Source of the DNA: Evansella vedderi
Lineage (GTDB): Bacteria > Bacillota > Bacilli > Bacillales > Salisediminibacteriaceae
Direction of reading: 5' to 3'
Assembly (NCBI RefSeq): GCF_030813435.1
Contig: NZ_JAUSUG010000011.1
Span: forward strand, 1 to 64,000
DNA: 64,000 nt
The notes beneath the pieces were generated by a model, which did not search any database, was not told where the DNA came from, and saw only the letters and a program-made list of their open reading frames with translations. A program made the position numbers and the translations under genes. Shown in pieces: positions 43,954 through 52,925 of this stretch (its first letter is position 1; the number at the start of each line of letters is the position of its first letter).

Positions 43954-44544
43954 CTAATCTTCTCGGTTCGCAAAACTATTAAGAACTGATAACAACGTTT
44001 CCTTTGTTTGCCCCTTCTTAATGTTGTTCATGAAATCAAGGTATAACACTTGAATCACTTCTTCTATTCTGAAGTTTATTTCATCTCCTCCTAGTAATTC
44101 ATCCATATCGTATAGCATCACTTCTCCCCGATAGACAAACGACTCTTTTATACGTACTTGAATATAAGTCATTTCATGTTTCTTTTTCTTTGGTACTCTT
44201 TTGGGAGTCGCAAGGGACCATTCATTCGGTCCTGTTTGAACCAGCGTTTTTTCTTCTTGAGGTTCATATTTAATTTCATCTACCCGCCTGATTAAGTATT
44301 TAGCAAATACTTCAAGATCCCGTTCACATCTTATCTGATCCAAAAATTGCTCATATAAAATACCAATCAATAAACCAACATCGAGGTTAAAATCATCCTC
44401 TAACTCACCAATCCGCTTCACATCATCTAAAAGAACTTCTCCTCTTAACACTTCAATTTGGGGAAGTTTAATCATTAAGAAACAATAGTCTAATTTTAAT
44501 AAATGCTTGAACGTTTTCTTCCATCCCTGTTTATTGTGATACAT
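43954..44544 (-). CDS. protein with two internal repeats, unknown
   Basis: About 196 residues (or 209 from an ATG at 44583). Two halves are related: LRGEVLLDDVKRIGEL...NLDVGLLIGILYEQFLDQI and YRGEVMLYDMDELLGG...RIEEVIQVLYLDFMNNI, joined by a basic linker (KRVPKKKKHEM). Overlaps the end of the 189-residue gene. A duplicated small domain, perhaps dimer-like. No family is recognised. Confidence 0.55.
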   Translation of the reverse strand: MYHNKQGWKKTFKHLLKLDYCFLMIKLPQIEVLRGEVLLDDVKRIGELEDDFNLDVGLLIGILYEQFLDQIRCERDLEVFAKYLIRRVDEIKYEPQEEKTLVQTGPNEWSLATPKRVPKKKKHEMTYIQVRIKESFVYRGEVMLYDMDELLGGDEINFRIEEVIQVLYLDFMNNIKKGQTKETLLSVLNSFANRED

Positions 44545-45100
44545 GCGTTGTTGTAGTAGGTGTAATTGGCTGAACTTCTTCATCTTCTAATTCCCCACCT
44601 TTGTTAAGAAACTCCAATACAGAAATGACCATGCGGTGAACGGTTTGTCTTTCTGATAATCCTTTCTCTATTGCATATCCATTTATACCGCCTACGAGGT
44701 TTGATTCCACCATATTTGGTTTGATATGGGCATACCTTTTTGTATCTTTGTAAGGCAAGTCCCATTTCACTATGCCACTATCGATATTCCTTAAAGCAAA
44801 ACGAAACAGTTGTGTATTAAATACCGTTTGACTCGTTGTACGGTTTAGCATTTGGTAGCGTTTAAAGTGTTTTCTTAAATCCATTCTCTGCTGCTCTGTT
44901 AGTGGGATTTTTATGTCTTTTGTTTTATCCCACCTTGTTTTCCTGTTGCTTTTAACTGGACGTTTTTGAGAAAGAGGTAATTCTTTTTTGGGTGTTGTTA
45001 GTTTATTAGATGGTGTTTGTGTAGGTGTAGGTTTAGTCTTAGGCGTAGGTTTAGATTTCTTTTGACGTTTAATCTCGTTGAACATTGGATTTAAGTTCAT
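44531..45100 (-). CDS. basic proline/threonine-rich N-terminus with helical domain, unknown
   Basis: 189 residues. The first 60 are Lys/Pro/Thr-rich and disordered (KPTPKTKPTPTQTP); the rest is helical, with LTEQQRMDLRKHFKRYQMLN and ERQTVHRMVISVLEFL. It may bind nucleic acid. It is divergent from the coupling-protein unit, so a relaxosome accessory role is possible but unproven. Confidence 0.5.
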   Translation of the reverse strand: MNLNPMFNEIKRQKKSKPTPKTKPTPTQTPSNKLTTPKKELPLSQKRPVKSNRKTRWDKTKDIKIPLTEQQRMDLRKHFKRYQMLNRTTSQTVFNTQLFRFALRNIDSGIVKWDLPYKDTKRYAHIKPNMVESNLVGGINGYAIEKGLSERQTVHRMVISVLEFLNKGGELEDEEVQPITPTTTTHVSQ

Positions 45101-45163
45101 CTATTACTCCTCCTCTTTTTTTGTATCGAAGCGGTAATTTTGAAGTTATCTCAGGTCCACTTA

Positions 45164-45195
45164 GTCACATATCCACTAATAGATATCTATGTGAT
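45164..45195. promoter_or_regulatory. inverted repeat between divergent genes
   Basis: TCACATATC and GATATCTATGTGA arms centred near 45180, between the 189-residue gene and the plus-strand 30-residue gene; a plausible operator. Confidence 0.4.
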
Positions 45196-45296
45196 GAGTG
45201 AGGGGAGTAGAACAAGCGTTTTTCAATTGTTTAAAATCTAATTTATCTGTCCATAATGGAAATAACCATTTAATTAACTGAACGGAGGGGTTAAAG

Positions 45297-45389
45297 ATGG
45301 GTAAACTAGATAAAGATACAGCTCGAAAGTTTGCTGAAGCATTAAAGAAATCAGGCAAGCGAACCGGAGCTAAACTCGTAAAAAAGTAA
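45297..45389 (+). CDS. 30-residue basic peptide
   Basis: MGKLDKDTARKFAEALKKSG..., ending KLVKK. CGGAGGGG lies six bases before the ATG. Highly basic and helical, possibly nucleic-acid or membrane binding. It precedes the promoter of the coupling-protein unit. Confidence 0.55.
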   Translation: MGKLDKDTARKFAEALKKSGKRTGAKLVKK

Positions 45390-45419
45390 TTAAATGACTA
45401 TAAAAAACAATAATAGAAC

Positions 45420-45550
45420 TTGCCCATTTTAAACTGTTTTTATATAATGGGACACAAGGAGCAACAAATAAAGCTAAATATTTAAAGCCACGGAAGCACC
45501 GGGCCTCTCTCTTTTTAACTAGGGGAGAAGTCTGTTTGCTTCCGTTTTTT
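45420..45550 (+). promoter_or_regulatory. promoter plus type-A attenuator leader of the coupling-protein unit
   Basis: TTGCCC (45420-45425), 17 bases, TATAAT (45443-45448). Leader ACGGAAGCA pairs with TGCTTCCGT followed by TTTTTTG, with an inner CTCTC/GGGGAG arm. Confidence 0.82.
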
Positions 45551-45577
45551 GTTTCTGAAAGGAGGGCAAACAATCAA

Positions 45578-45622
45578 ATGGTATTAAAAATTTCATATAG
45601 GAAGTGGGTGAAGGATATCTAA
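45578..45622 (+). CDS. 14-residue leader peptide coupled to the coupling protein
   Basis: MVLKISYRKWVKDI with AAAGGAGGG upstream; its TAA overlaps the next ATG as TAATG. It probably couples or meters translation of the coupling protein. Confidence 0.5.
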   Translation: MVLKISYRKWVKDI

Positions 45623-48600
45623 TGGCAGAACCGATCAAATCAACATCACCACCACCTATAACCTCTTTTATAAAAAAATGGTGGGTCAATAGTCGTGAAG
45701 CAATCGGTCATTATTACCGAAATTATTTTCACACTATCACCGTTACTCTACTGACCATCTTTAACTTAATAGTAGGGTATTCGGCAATGATTATTTATTT
45801 TTCACAATGGGTTCATGAAACCCCAAGTCCTGAAGTGTTTCTGTCTATTTTTATGCAGCAACCTCCTGAAAGACTATTAGGTGTCATGGATTTGCTTTAC
45901 ATCCCATTTGATACCTTTTCTCTATTGTGGCTATTTGTCATATTCAATTTGCCACTCTTAACATGGTTCTACTCTACGATCACTAGACCAATAACAAAAG
46001 GTTATCGACACCTTATCAATTACACTTCATCCAAAAGAGGTCGTGTCTTTATCGCTACCCTTAACGGAATACCGTTTATTTGGATATATTGTGCTATAGC
46101 CGCATGGTACGTGAACAACTATATGTTTGATTTCTTTGCGTCTATTCGGAGTGATCGTGAATTTTTAGTCGTTCAATCAATGGAGAGCTTTGGTTATGTT
46201 TTACTAACCAGCCCTATTTTCTTCACTATTGTGGCAGGTTACTTTACCTGGAAGCAGTTTATCATCTATGAAGATATTAGAAAGAACTTCTTCAAGTGGG
46301 AGTTTCCGTTGTTTGCTAAACAAAACTTCTCTCTTAAAAATGACCGTTGTGACGTTATTGTGGGTTGGGAGTATAAAACGAATAAACCTATCGTTTTAAA
46401 TGAGCAAGCACGCTATTTGCACGAGCTTGTTTGTGGAGCCACGGGAACGGGTAAAACGAGTACAACTATATTAACTAGAATCAGTCAAGACCTTATTCGG
46501 ATTGCAAGAGGGGTTAAGATGGGAATTGTGCTTCTGGAGCCTAAAGGAGACGCTTGCGAAGATGTCATAAAGGTTGCTAAAGAACTCGGTGTCCCAGATG
46601 AAAAAATATTCATTGTAGACCCGACTAATTTAGCGAAATCCGTTAAGTTTAATCCGTTTGCTGGACCAATGGAAGCAGCTGCCGAATCATTCCGGGGCGT
46701 TTTAGACAGCCTCACGGGTGATCAGGACGAATTTTTTAAAGGTCAGCAAAATGAAACTGCTGCGTTCTTCACGTTATTAGGTAAATTAAGATTCCCTGAT
46801 ACTTTTAATATTACCCATATGCAACGAATGTATACAGACCCTCGATATCTTGCGAGTATGACCGAGGAAGTTCGTTCACATATTGACAGAAAGAAAACAG
46901 ACCCAAGATTAACAGACCAACAAAAAGCTGAATTACAACACGCTGAAAGGATCGTCAGCTATTTTGAGGATGAGGTTATAGAATACAAGACTTATCGTTC
47001 AAGAGAAGGAGAAAACCTTCCACAAATGTATCCTTCTGGTCATCGTTATGCAGGGCTTCAAATGGTAGAAAACAAGAAAGATAAATTTGTAACAGGGGCT
47101 AAAAAGTACGTCAACGAAATCACAATGAACACGATGTTAAATCAAATGATGGTTTCTAGCGACGGAGAAGAAGTTTTAGATTTGGATTTATTCTTACAGG
47201 AGGGCGGCGTTTTACTTATTAATAGTGCTCTTGGTGAATTGGAAGAATTATCCATTTTATTGGGGCAATTTTTCATCAGACAGTTCCAATCTGCTGTTTT
47301 CCGTAGACCGCATGATGGTACGATGGTCAAGCGCATTGATAAAGATGGTAATGAAGTAGAAAAAGAGTATAAGAGAATTCCGGTCTTTTTCACGATAGAT
47401 GAATTTCCGCTCTTTGCCAATGAGGCCTTCGAACGCATGCTTACGCTAGGTCGTTCATACAAAGTTGGTAGTTTGATTGCCATCCAATCTCTTGGTCAGC
47501 TTGAAAAACTAGAGAGAGGGTACGACAAAACAATCATGTCTAATGCTAGTAACAAAACTGTCTTTGGAAGAGGGAATCAAGAAGATAACGAACGCTTCTC
47601 ACTTCAATTTGGTGAAGAGTTTGAAATTGAAGAGTCCCTTAACGAAACAACTACTCCTGTTTCTGTTCCTAACGCACAGTGGAATTACCGTTATAATACC
47701 CAACGCAAACTCGAAGCTCGTTTTTCACCGACTGATATAAAGGAATTAGAGTTTAAGCATTTTATTATTGAGTGTGTAGATGAAGAAGGGAATATACAAC
47801 GTCCTGTGGAGGGAGTAGGTAAGTTTATCAATGAGACGAAGTTCCTTAAGAAGTTCATGAATATCGGTAAGATTGAGCTAGAAACTAAGAATTACAAAGC
47901 CTTTAGCGTTGGCAATTATGTTGACCATTATCAATCTCTCATCTCAACAGTATTCAAAGGGGATAAGGATACAAACGAAGGAGAGAACCTTGAACAAGAT
48001 AGCGATAATTTGGAACTACCTACTGGAACCATTGAAATAATAGATGGTGATGATAAGGAACATGCAGAAATTATTAAAGGGAATGAGGAAAACAAACAAG
48101 ATGAAGTCCCTCCTAAAACATCAGATGATTCAACTAAATCACAGGATCAAAAATCACTAAGTTCCAAAAGCGAAACTCCTAATGAACCTAACGAGGAGAT
48201 AAAAGAACAAGTTGAGCCTAAGAAAAAGGTTGATGATAATCTAGAGAAAGAACATTATTCAGAAGGTCCAAAAGAGAATACTAAAAAGAGTGATGCTGAT
48301 AAATCAAGCAAAGAGAGTATTGTTGAGGAAAAGAAGAAAAAAGCTACTCTCAGCTCTAAATCAATAGAAAATATGGGCCACCTTTTCTATGGAAGTAAAA
48401 GGAAAGATAATAAAGCTAAAGAGTCTAAGGATGGACTGCAATTAGAGGAGCAAGAAACACAAACTGAACAACAAGAAGAACAACAGGTTCAATCAACACA
48501 TTCAGAAATGAATGAGCAACAAGCAGAAAGCGTTGACGAAATCATTAAACAACTGAATGAAGGCAACGACAACAGCTTAACTTCTAAAATTCCGAAAGAA

Positions 48601-48723
48601 AATAAAGAAGATGACCTAGAGAAAAATAAAAAAGAGCCTCCTAAAAAGAAGGAGGAATATCAAAAGAGTTATGCAGCTTCAGGTCTTACTGTACTACCTA
48701 AAGATGAAGATGATGATATCTAA
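45622..48723 (+). CDS. type IV coupling protein, VirD4/TraG family
   Basis: About 1033 residues. Four N-terminal TM segments (to about 215) precede the ATPase domain: CGATGTGKTSTT (Walker A, about 270), VLLEPKGDACEDV, VFFTIDEFPLFAN (Walker B, about 590) and GSLIAIQSLGQLEKL. The C-terminal 250 residues are a Lys/Glu/Gln-rich disordered tail. T4CPs bring relaxase-DNA or proteins to a conjugative channel. No relaxase or VirB4 is in the window. The ATG at 45622 is preferred over a GTG at 45604. Confidence 0.9.
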   Translation: MAEPIKSTSPPPITSFIKKWWVNSREAIGHYYRNYFHTITVTLLTIFNLIVGYSAMIIYFSQWVHETPSPEVFLSIFMQQPPERLLGVMDLLYIPFDTFSLLWLFVIFNLPLLTWFYSTITRPITKGYRHLINYTSSKRGRVFIATLNGIPFIWIYCAIAAWYVNNYMFDFFASIRSDREFLVVQSMESFGYVLLTSPIFFTIVAGYFTWKQFIIYEDIRKNFFKWEFPLFAKQNFSLKNDRCDVIVGWEYKTNKPIVLNEQARYLHELVCGATGTGKTSTTILTRISQDLIRIARGVKMGIVLLEPKGDACEDVIKVAKELGVPDEKIFIVDPTNLAKSVKFNPFAGPMEAAAESFRGVLDSLTGDQDEFFKGQQNETAAFFTLLGKLRFPDTFNITHMQRMYTDPRYLASMTEEVRSHIDRKKTDPRLTDQQKAELQHAERIVSYFEDEVIEYKTYRSREGENLPQMYPSGHRYAGLQMVENKKDKFVTGAKKYVNEITMNTMLNQMMVSSDGEEVLDLDLFLQEGGVLLINSALGELEELSILLGQFFIRQFQSAVFRRPHDGTMVKRIDKDGNEVEKEYKRIPVFFTIDEFPLFANEAFERMLTLGRSYKVGSLIAIQSLGQLEKLERGYDKTIMSNASNKTVFGRGNQEDNERFSLQFGEEFEIEESLNETTTPVSVPNAQWNYRYNTQRKLEARFSPTDIKELEFKHFIIECVDEEGNIQRPVEGVGKFINETKFLKKFMNIGKIELETKNYKAFSVGNYVDHYQSLISTVFKGDKDTNEGENLEQDSDNLELPTGTIEIIDGDDKEHAEIIKGNEENKQDEVPPKTSDDSTKSQDQKSLSSKSETPNEPNEEIKEQVEPKKKVDDNLEKEHYSEGPKENTKKSDADKSSKESIVEEKKKKATLSSKSIENMGHLFYGSKRKDNKAKESKDGLQLEEQETQTEQQEEQQVQSTHSEMNEQQAESVDEIIKQLNEGNDNSLTSKIPKENKEDDLEKNKKEPPKKKEEYQKSYAASGLTVLPKDEDDDI

Positions 48724-48736
48724 TTTGTAGAAAAGG

Positions 48737-48856
48737 TTGACACTAGTTTTTTAACAACGTATTATGAAAAGTAACAAAATATTTTTAGATGGAAGCACCA
48801 TCTATCCTTTTAATAGGCGTGACGTATGTCTATTTAGGATTGATGGTGCTTTTTGT
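48737..48856 (+). promoter_or_regulatory. promoter plus type-A attenuator leader of the S1 gene
   Basis: TTGACA (48737-48742), 17 bases, TATTAT (48760-48765). Leader GATGGAAGCACCATC..., nested AATAG/CTATT arm with loop GCGTGACGTATGT, then GATGGTGC and TTTTT. The loop is shared with the leader at 17806. Confidence 0.85.
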
Positions 48857-48893
48857 TATTTTAACCACCAACTAATGAAAGGGGTTTTAATGA

Positions 48894-49814
48894 ATGGCAA
48901 TAACAGAAACAGAACAAGTACAAGTATCACAAGACATGATCGCATGGGCAAATGTAAAGGATTCTCATAAAACGCAAAGTGTTTTGTATGCGAAGGCAAT
49001 TGGTATCGAGGAAATTCCTTTACAATCTGGAAGGGCAGAGGAATGTTTGAAGCTAAATTATGATGGCATTTACGGATACCTTCCTAAAACTTTAATTGAC
49101 GACTATGAATTCAAAGGACTTCAACACTTTTTAGGAAAAGAGTTTGAATTCGTTGTTGAACATGTTGATTTAGAATCACAGATGTTTGTCGGTAATCGTA
49201 AAAAAGCACTCGATATTTTGGCTAAAAAGTTTTGGAAACAAGCTAAAGTAGGAAATAATTACGAGGCTTTTGTAAGGGGTATCGATCCGTATAACGTTTA
49301 CTTGATTGTTGATGGTGTTCCTACAACAATGTATCGAGATGAATACAGCTACTCATTCATTGAAGATTTAAGAGAAGAACTTGAAATCGGAGATATCATC
49401 GATGTAAAAATCACGAAACTTGTAAAACCTAATCAAAAGTACAAGAAGAATAATAGTCGTGGTGATGAAGTACAAGAAACTGCGGGTGAGAATGGAGTCC
49501 TTGAAGTGAGCAGCCGACTTCTCCAGAAGGACCCTTGGACAAACATCACTAATTATAAACCTAAATCTACTTACTTAGGAACAATTACAAAGGTTCACAT
49601 GGAGCACGGTTTATTTATCGAGCTTGAACCTGGATTATCAGTAAGAACGAACTTTCCTCCTAACTCTAATGGACAATTGTTCAAAAAAGGTCAGCAGGTA
49701 AACGTAAAGTTGTTAGAAGTAAATCCTAAGAATCGTAGAATTAAAGCCATTGTCATTACTCCCAAAAAGTCCATTGGTAATCGTACTACTCGTCGTAGAG
49801 GACTTGTAAGATGA
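48894..49814 (+). CDS. S1-domain RNA-binding protein
   Basis: 306 residues with at least two S1-type OB folds: one around GNNYEAFVRGIDPYNVYLIVDG...DIIDVKITKLV (about 115-180) and a clear one at STYLGTITKVHMEHGLFIELEPGLS...GQQVNVKLLEVNPKNRRIKAI (about 220-295), plus an N-terminal beta domain. It binds RNA, probably as a plasmid regulator instead of a ribosomal component. Overlaps the next gene by four bases. AAAGGGG precedes the start. Confidence 0.85.
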   Translation: MAITETEQVQVSQDMIAWANVKDSHKTQSVLYAKAIGIEEIPLQSGRAEECLKLNYDGIYGYLPKTLIDDYEFKGLQHFLGKEFEFVVEHVDLESQMFVGNRKKALDILAKKFWKQAKVGNNYEAFVRGIDPYNVYLIVDGVPTTMYRDEYSYSFIEDLREELEIGDIIDVKITKLVKPNQKYKKNNSRGDEVQETAGENGVLEVSSRLLQKDPWTNITNYKPKSTYLGTITKVHMEHGLFIELEPGLSVRTNFPPNSNGQLFKKGQQVNVKLLEVNPKNRRIKAIVITPKKSIGNRTTRRRGLVR

Positions 49815-50968
49815 GTAAGCTCTTAGAATTCGATTCAAATGTCGATGTGGAGAGCAGGGAATCAACTCAACCTACTGCAACGGTTGAGTTGATTCCAACT
49901 CCTGTTTCACCTGAAAAAAATCCGTACAAAGCTTCTCATTGTCCTAGTGATATATATGAGCTTTTACCACCTGACGGGAGTACATTTGGATTATTCGCGG
50001 ACCCATATGCATCTATGAAGTATGTAGATGTTAATATAGGGAACCGTAATGGGAGATATTGGCTGGAACAGCGTCTAGAAGATTATTCATTCACAGATAG
50101 AGAACTTAAGCTATTGGAGTATTTATCTGAACATAGAGTAGGAACTAGAAGTCAGATTGAACGTGTTGTCTTTCCTGATGACATTAAATCTAAAACTGTA
50201 ATTGATTTTCTTAAAAAATCTCGTCAACGAGGTATTATTTGTTCGTTTAGTTGGGTTTCCCCTTTGGACGATGGACGTAAGAAACCTTTAGTTTATGGTT
50301 TAACTAGGGTTGGAGCGGAAGCAGCTAGTAAATTGTTTTATAAGCAAGTTAGCGATGAATTTTGGTTCCATCCTATTAAATTTCCACATGGTAAGGGACC
50401 AAACATGACGACTTTCTTTTTAGACCTTGCAGCTAATGAATTGTATAGTGAATTAGTTCGTATCGATCGGATTATCGACTGGCAACGTCGCCCACAAGTA
50501 CGTTTATCTGATGGGACAAAACATTATCCTGCTTCGTCCTTTGAAGTCATTAAAGACAAAGATGAAATGCGATTGTTTTGGCTTGAAACAGTACGGGTCG
50601 GTAAAGATTGGGTAGGACGTACAAAGAATCGTTTCCAACGTATTCAATCAGCTTTTGAAAAGCTACCCCCTTACCAAAAACCTGTACGCCTTATTATCTT
50701 AACAGATAGTGATAGTCGCATTTCTTTCTTAGGGAAACTGGCACACCAATATATGCCCGATGTAAAGGTTCGATTTACAACAGATGAACGTTTACTACAA
50801 GGGATTGGAGAAGAAACATTTATCTCTTACAAACATGAAACTGAAGATGTAGCTCTTACTCCTATACCTATTTTCAAAGAAGATTACCCAGGTATGACAG
50901 CCTCAGAGTATTTAGACAGCCAAGAAGTCAATATAGAAGATGAGGAAGACGATTGGTATGAAGAATAG
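49811..50968 (+). CDS. second Replic_Relax-like protein
   Basis: 385 residues. A winged helix (FTDRELKLLEYLSEHRVGTRSQIERVVF...FLKKSRQRGIICSFSWV...YGLTRVGAEAASKLF) is followed by a nuclease-like fold: RPQVRLSDGTKHYPASSFEVI, LFWLETVRVGKDWVGRTKNRFQRI and VRLIILTDSDSRISFL. Similar architecture to 38472-39962 but divergent. ATGA overlap with the S1 gene shows coupling. Probably acts on DNA in replication or transfer. Confidence 0.68.
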   Translation: MSKLLEFDSNVDVESRESTQPTATVELIPTPVSPEKNPYKASHCPSDIYELLPPDGSTFGLFADPYASMKYVDVNIGNRNGRYWLEQRLEDYSFTDRELKLLEYLSEHRVGTRSQIERVVFPDDIKSKTVIDFLKKSRQRGIICSFSWVSPLDDGRKKPLVYGLTRVGAEAASKLFYKQVSDEFWFHPIKFPHGKGPNMTTFFLDLAANELYSELVRIDRIIDWQRRPQVRLSDGTKHYPASSFEVIKDKDEMRLFWLETVRVGKDWVGRTKNRFQRIQSAFEKLPPYQKPVRLIILTDSDSRISFLGKLAHQYMPDVKVRFTTDERLLQGIGEETFISYKHETEDVALTPIPIFKEDYPGMTASEYLDSQEVNIEDEEDDWYEE

Positions 50969-51443
50969 TAAACAATTAGAACAGACCGATTTAGTTGGGA
51001 AGGAGTTTTGGGGGATTTTGATGTTTGAATTAAATCTCCCGGCTCTTCATAAATTTTTGGGATTAGAAAAGCATTTCGTAGGATTAATTCGTTTTAGTGA
51101 TTATGTTCTTTTTCCAGAGAAAATCCCGCCTGATCATTTAGAGGACTTTTCTTTTTTGCTTCAGAATCGACATGAGAGTGACTATTACGAAGAGCTGAAA
51201 GGTTATAAGATGGATGAAGATGAAGAACGTACCCACTGTCTGATTAGTGAGTTGTTACAACTAAAATACGGAAGCGGCGCTATACACTCATCTTCATTTC
51301 ATCACTTTTATCAATTACCTATGAATGCTTTTTATAGTATCTCACTACAATTAGTGGAAAAAGGATACATATCTGCATACAAAATGCTTGAGTGTTACCA
51401 AATTTATAATGCGAAGGGTGTAGATGATGACAACAAAAATTAA
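50958..51443 (+). CDS. 161-residue hypothetical protein
   Basis: Starts at ATG 50958 overlapping the end of the Replic_Relax-like gene (GAGGAAG upstream). Soluble, aromatic-rich, with LISELLQLKYGSGAIHSSSFHHFY. Its end overlaps the next gene. No family is recognised. Confidence 0.6.
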   Translation: MKNSKQLEQTDLVGKEFWGILMFELNLPALHKFLGLEKHFVGLIRFSDYVLFPEKIPPDHLEDFSFLLQNRHESDYYEELKGYKMDEDEERTHCLISELLQLKYGSGAIHSSSFHHFYQLPMNAFYSISLQLVEKGYISAYKMLECYQIYNAKGVDDDNKN

Positions 51444-51687
51444 AACGCCTATGAGTATTTCTATTAGTAAATCCGAGGCTGATGAAAATAACATTAACAT
51501 TTATGTTGAAACTGTTTTTAGTATTGGAAGTCAATCTTATGTTGTTTTAAACAGCAATGATGAAGAATTCTTCCTCACAAAAGTTAAAAATGGCCCAAAT
51601 GGCGAGAAAGAGTTGCATGATATTGAAGATAAGCATGAATTTGATTCTGTTTCAGAATACTACCAGGAACATATCCAGAATAAATAA
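51424..51687 (+). CDS. DUF1292-like protein
   Basis: 87 residues. IYVETVFSIGSQSYVVLNSNDEEFFL...LHDIEDKHEFDSVSEYYQE has the beta-strand and acidic end pattern of DUF1292 (YrzB-like). Overlaps the preceding gene by 20 bases. Function unknown. Confidence 0.6.
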   Translation: MMTTKIKTPMSISISKSEADENNINIYVETVFSIGSQSYVVLNSNDEEFFLTKVKNGPNGEKELHDIEDKHEFDSVSEYYQEHIQNK

Positions 51688-51710
51688 GCGTCACGAGAGA
51701 GGGGAAAGCT

Positions 51711-52109
51711 ATGATCACCGAAACATACACGATAAAATTACCCCCTATAGCCTTTAAAGCATACTATTTCGCATTACTCGTTTTAGGTTTTTATTATAGT
51801 GTGTATGCATTCGATATAGCTTATGCGACAACAGCAGCACCTAGCTTATTACCACTTGTTGTTTTGTATGTAATTAGTGTGTTAATTTCATTTGTTGTTC
51901 TTTTCTTTACTTATAAAAACGCAAAACAAAACTTTTTTAAAGTGACGGGTTATGCGTTGATCTTACCATTTGTTGTCATAGGTTTTTTCTCCGCTTTCGA
52001 CTTTATTAGTATTATCACCGGTAGTGCATTTATCGGTATGTTTATTTTGTTATTTCCCTATTTTTTAAAAGCAATGGTTCCTCTTGTAAAAAGATGTTTC
52101 AATAAATAA
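51711..52109 (+). CDS. four-TM membrane protein
   Basis: 132 residues, four hydrophobic segments (about 15-35, 45-68, 78-98 and 100-125) and a basic C-terminus. GAGAGGGGAAAGCT precedes the ATG. It ends before a small hairpin (ACCACCAA...TTGGTGGTTTTTTT, about 52130-52167). No family is recognised. Confidence 0.6.
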   Translation: MITETYTIKLPPIAFKAYYFALLVLGFYYSVYAFDIAYATTAAPSLLPLVVLYVISVLISFVVLFFTYKNAKQNFFKVTGYALILPFVVIGFFSAFDFISIITGSAFIGMFILLFPYFLKAMVPLVKRCFNK

Positions 52110-52127
52110 CCCCCTTTCTTTATTCAT

Positions 52128-52169
52128 AAAACCACCAAACTCCCTTTAGTGAGGATTGGTGGTTTTTTT
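52128..52169 (+). terminator. intrinsic terminator
   Basis: ACCACCAA pairs with TTGGTGGT, followed by TTTTTT. Ends the coupling-protein/S1 operon. Confidence 0.82.
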
Positions 52170-52215
52170 ATGTTATTTAAAATGTGTTGTACAGGCGAAT
52201 CCACTGTGCTATCCT

Positions 52216-52434
52216 TTGATTATACTATTTATTTTAATATCCATTCACCCGATTTCGGACATGCGTCTAAAATCACTTACTACCTTTTTGGACATGCGTC
52301 TAAAATGTATTATTTAATTGAACTTGGGTTCTTTTTGAATTGCACTATTTTTTGTGTTTAATTATTTAAATTCAACCTCATTGGTTGCCAAAAGTCTATT
52401 TACTATGGACTCTTTGCTTCTAATGGGTTTTTTT
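52216..52434 (+). promoter_or_regulatory. promoter and type-B leader with two CAYGCG hairpins
   Basis: A TATACT element at 52221. Hairpin 1 GAC-ATGC-GTC with GATTT/AAATC arms (52251-52274); hairpin 2 GGAC-ATGC-GTCT with TTTT/AAAA arms (52285-52305). Terminator CCTCATTGG...CTAATGGG with TTTTTTT, enclosing AGTC...GACT. Hairpin 1 and its CACCCGA flank match the leader at 16462. Confidence 0.8.
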
Positions 52435-52475
52435 GTGCTTTAAATAAATCAAAAAATTTAGGAGAGTGATTACAA

Positions 52476-52647
52476 ATGACATTCAAAAAAGGAATTACAA
52501 AAGGCGGTTTCAACATTTCTATATTCTCAAACGATGCTAAAGACATCAGAGATGTTCAAACGCTTAGAACTTCAGAGAAATGGAATAGTAGAAATAACTT
52601 TTGAAGGCGATACTAGTGCGGTTATGGAACAAGCTTCAATTATGTAA
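52476..52647 (+). pseudogene. small gene with apparent frameshift
   Basis: ATG 52476 opens MTFKKGITKGGFNISIFSND... and stops at 52604. A second frame (ATG 52552) gives MFKRLELQRNGIVEITFEGD... to 52647. Joined by a one-base change near 52548 they make one 56-57-residue protein with a smooth fold pattern. Alternatively two overlapping genes. It is the first gene after the type-B leader. Confidence 0.5.
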
Positions 52648-52714
52648 CACAATCACAAACGTAATCTAACTGTCAGTAATTATTTTTTTAAACTTATTAA
52701 AGGAGAGATTATTC

Positions 52715-52897
52715 ATGAATTATACATTTAACTTTAACGGTCAGATTGTTTCTATTCACGAACTTTACGAAGCGGGGCTTAATCCGTTCTTATGTTCGGA
52801 TGAGAAAACAGTTATAGTTAGCCTACCTGGAGGTATGAAGAAAGAGTTTCCATGCCTCCGCACACCAAATGACATTAAAGTCAGACTTGATGGATAA
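52715..52897 (+). CDS. 60-residue hypothetical protein
   Basis: MNYTFNFNGQIVSIHELYEA..., a small beta-rich protein. TTAAAGGAGAG precedes the ATG. No family is recognised. Confidence 0.6.
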   Translation: MNYTFNFNGQIVSIHELYEAGLNPFLCSDEKTVIVSLPGGMKKEFPCLRTPNDIKVRLDG

Positions 52898-52925
52898 AAT
52901 TACTTTTAAAAAGGGAGAGATAACA

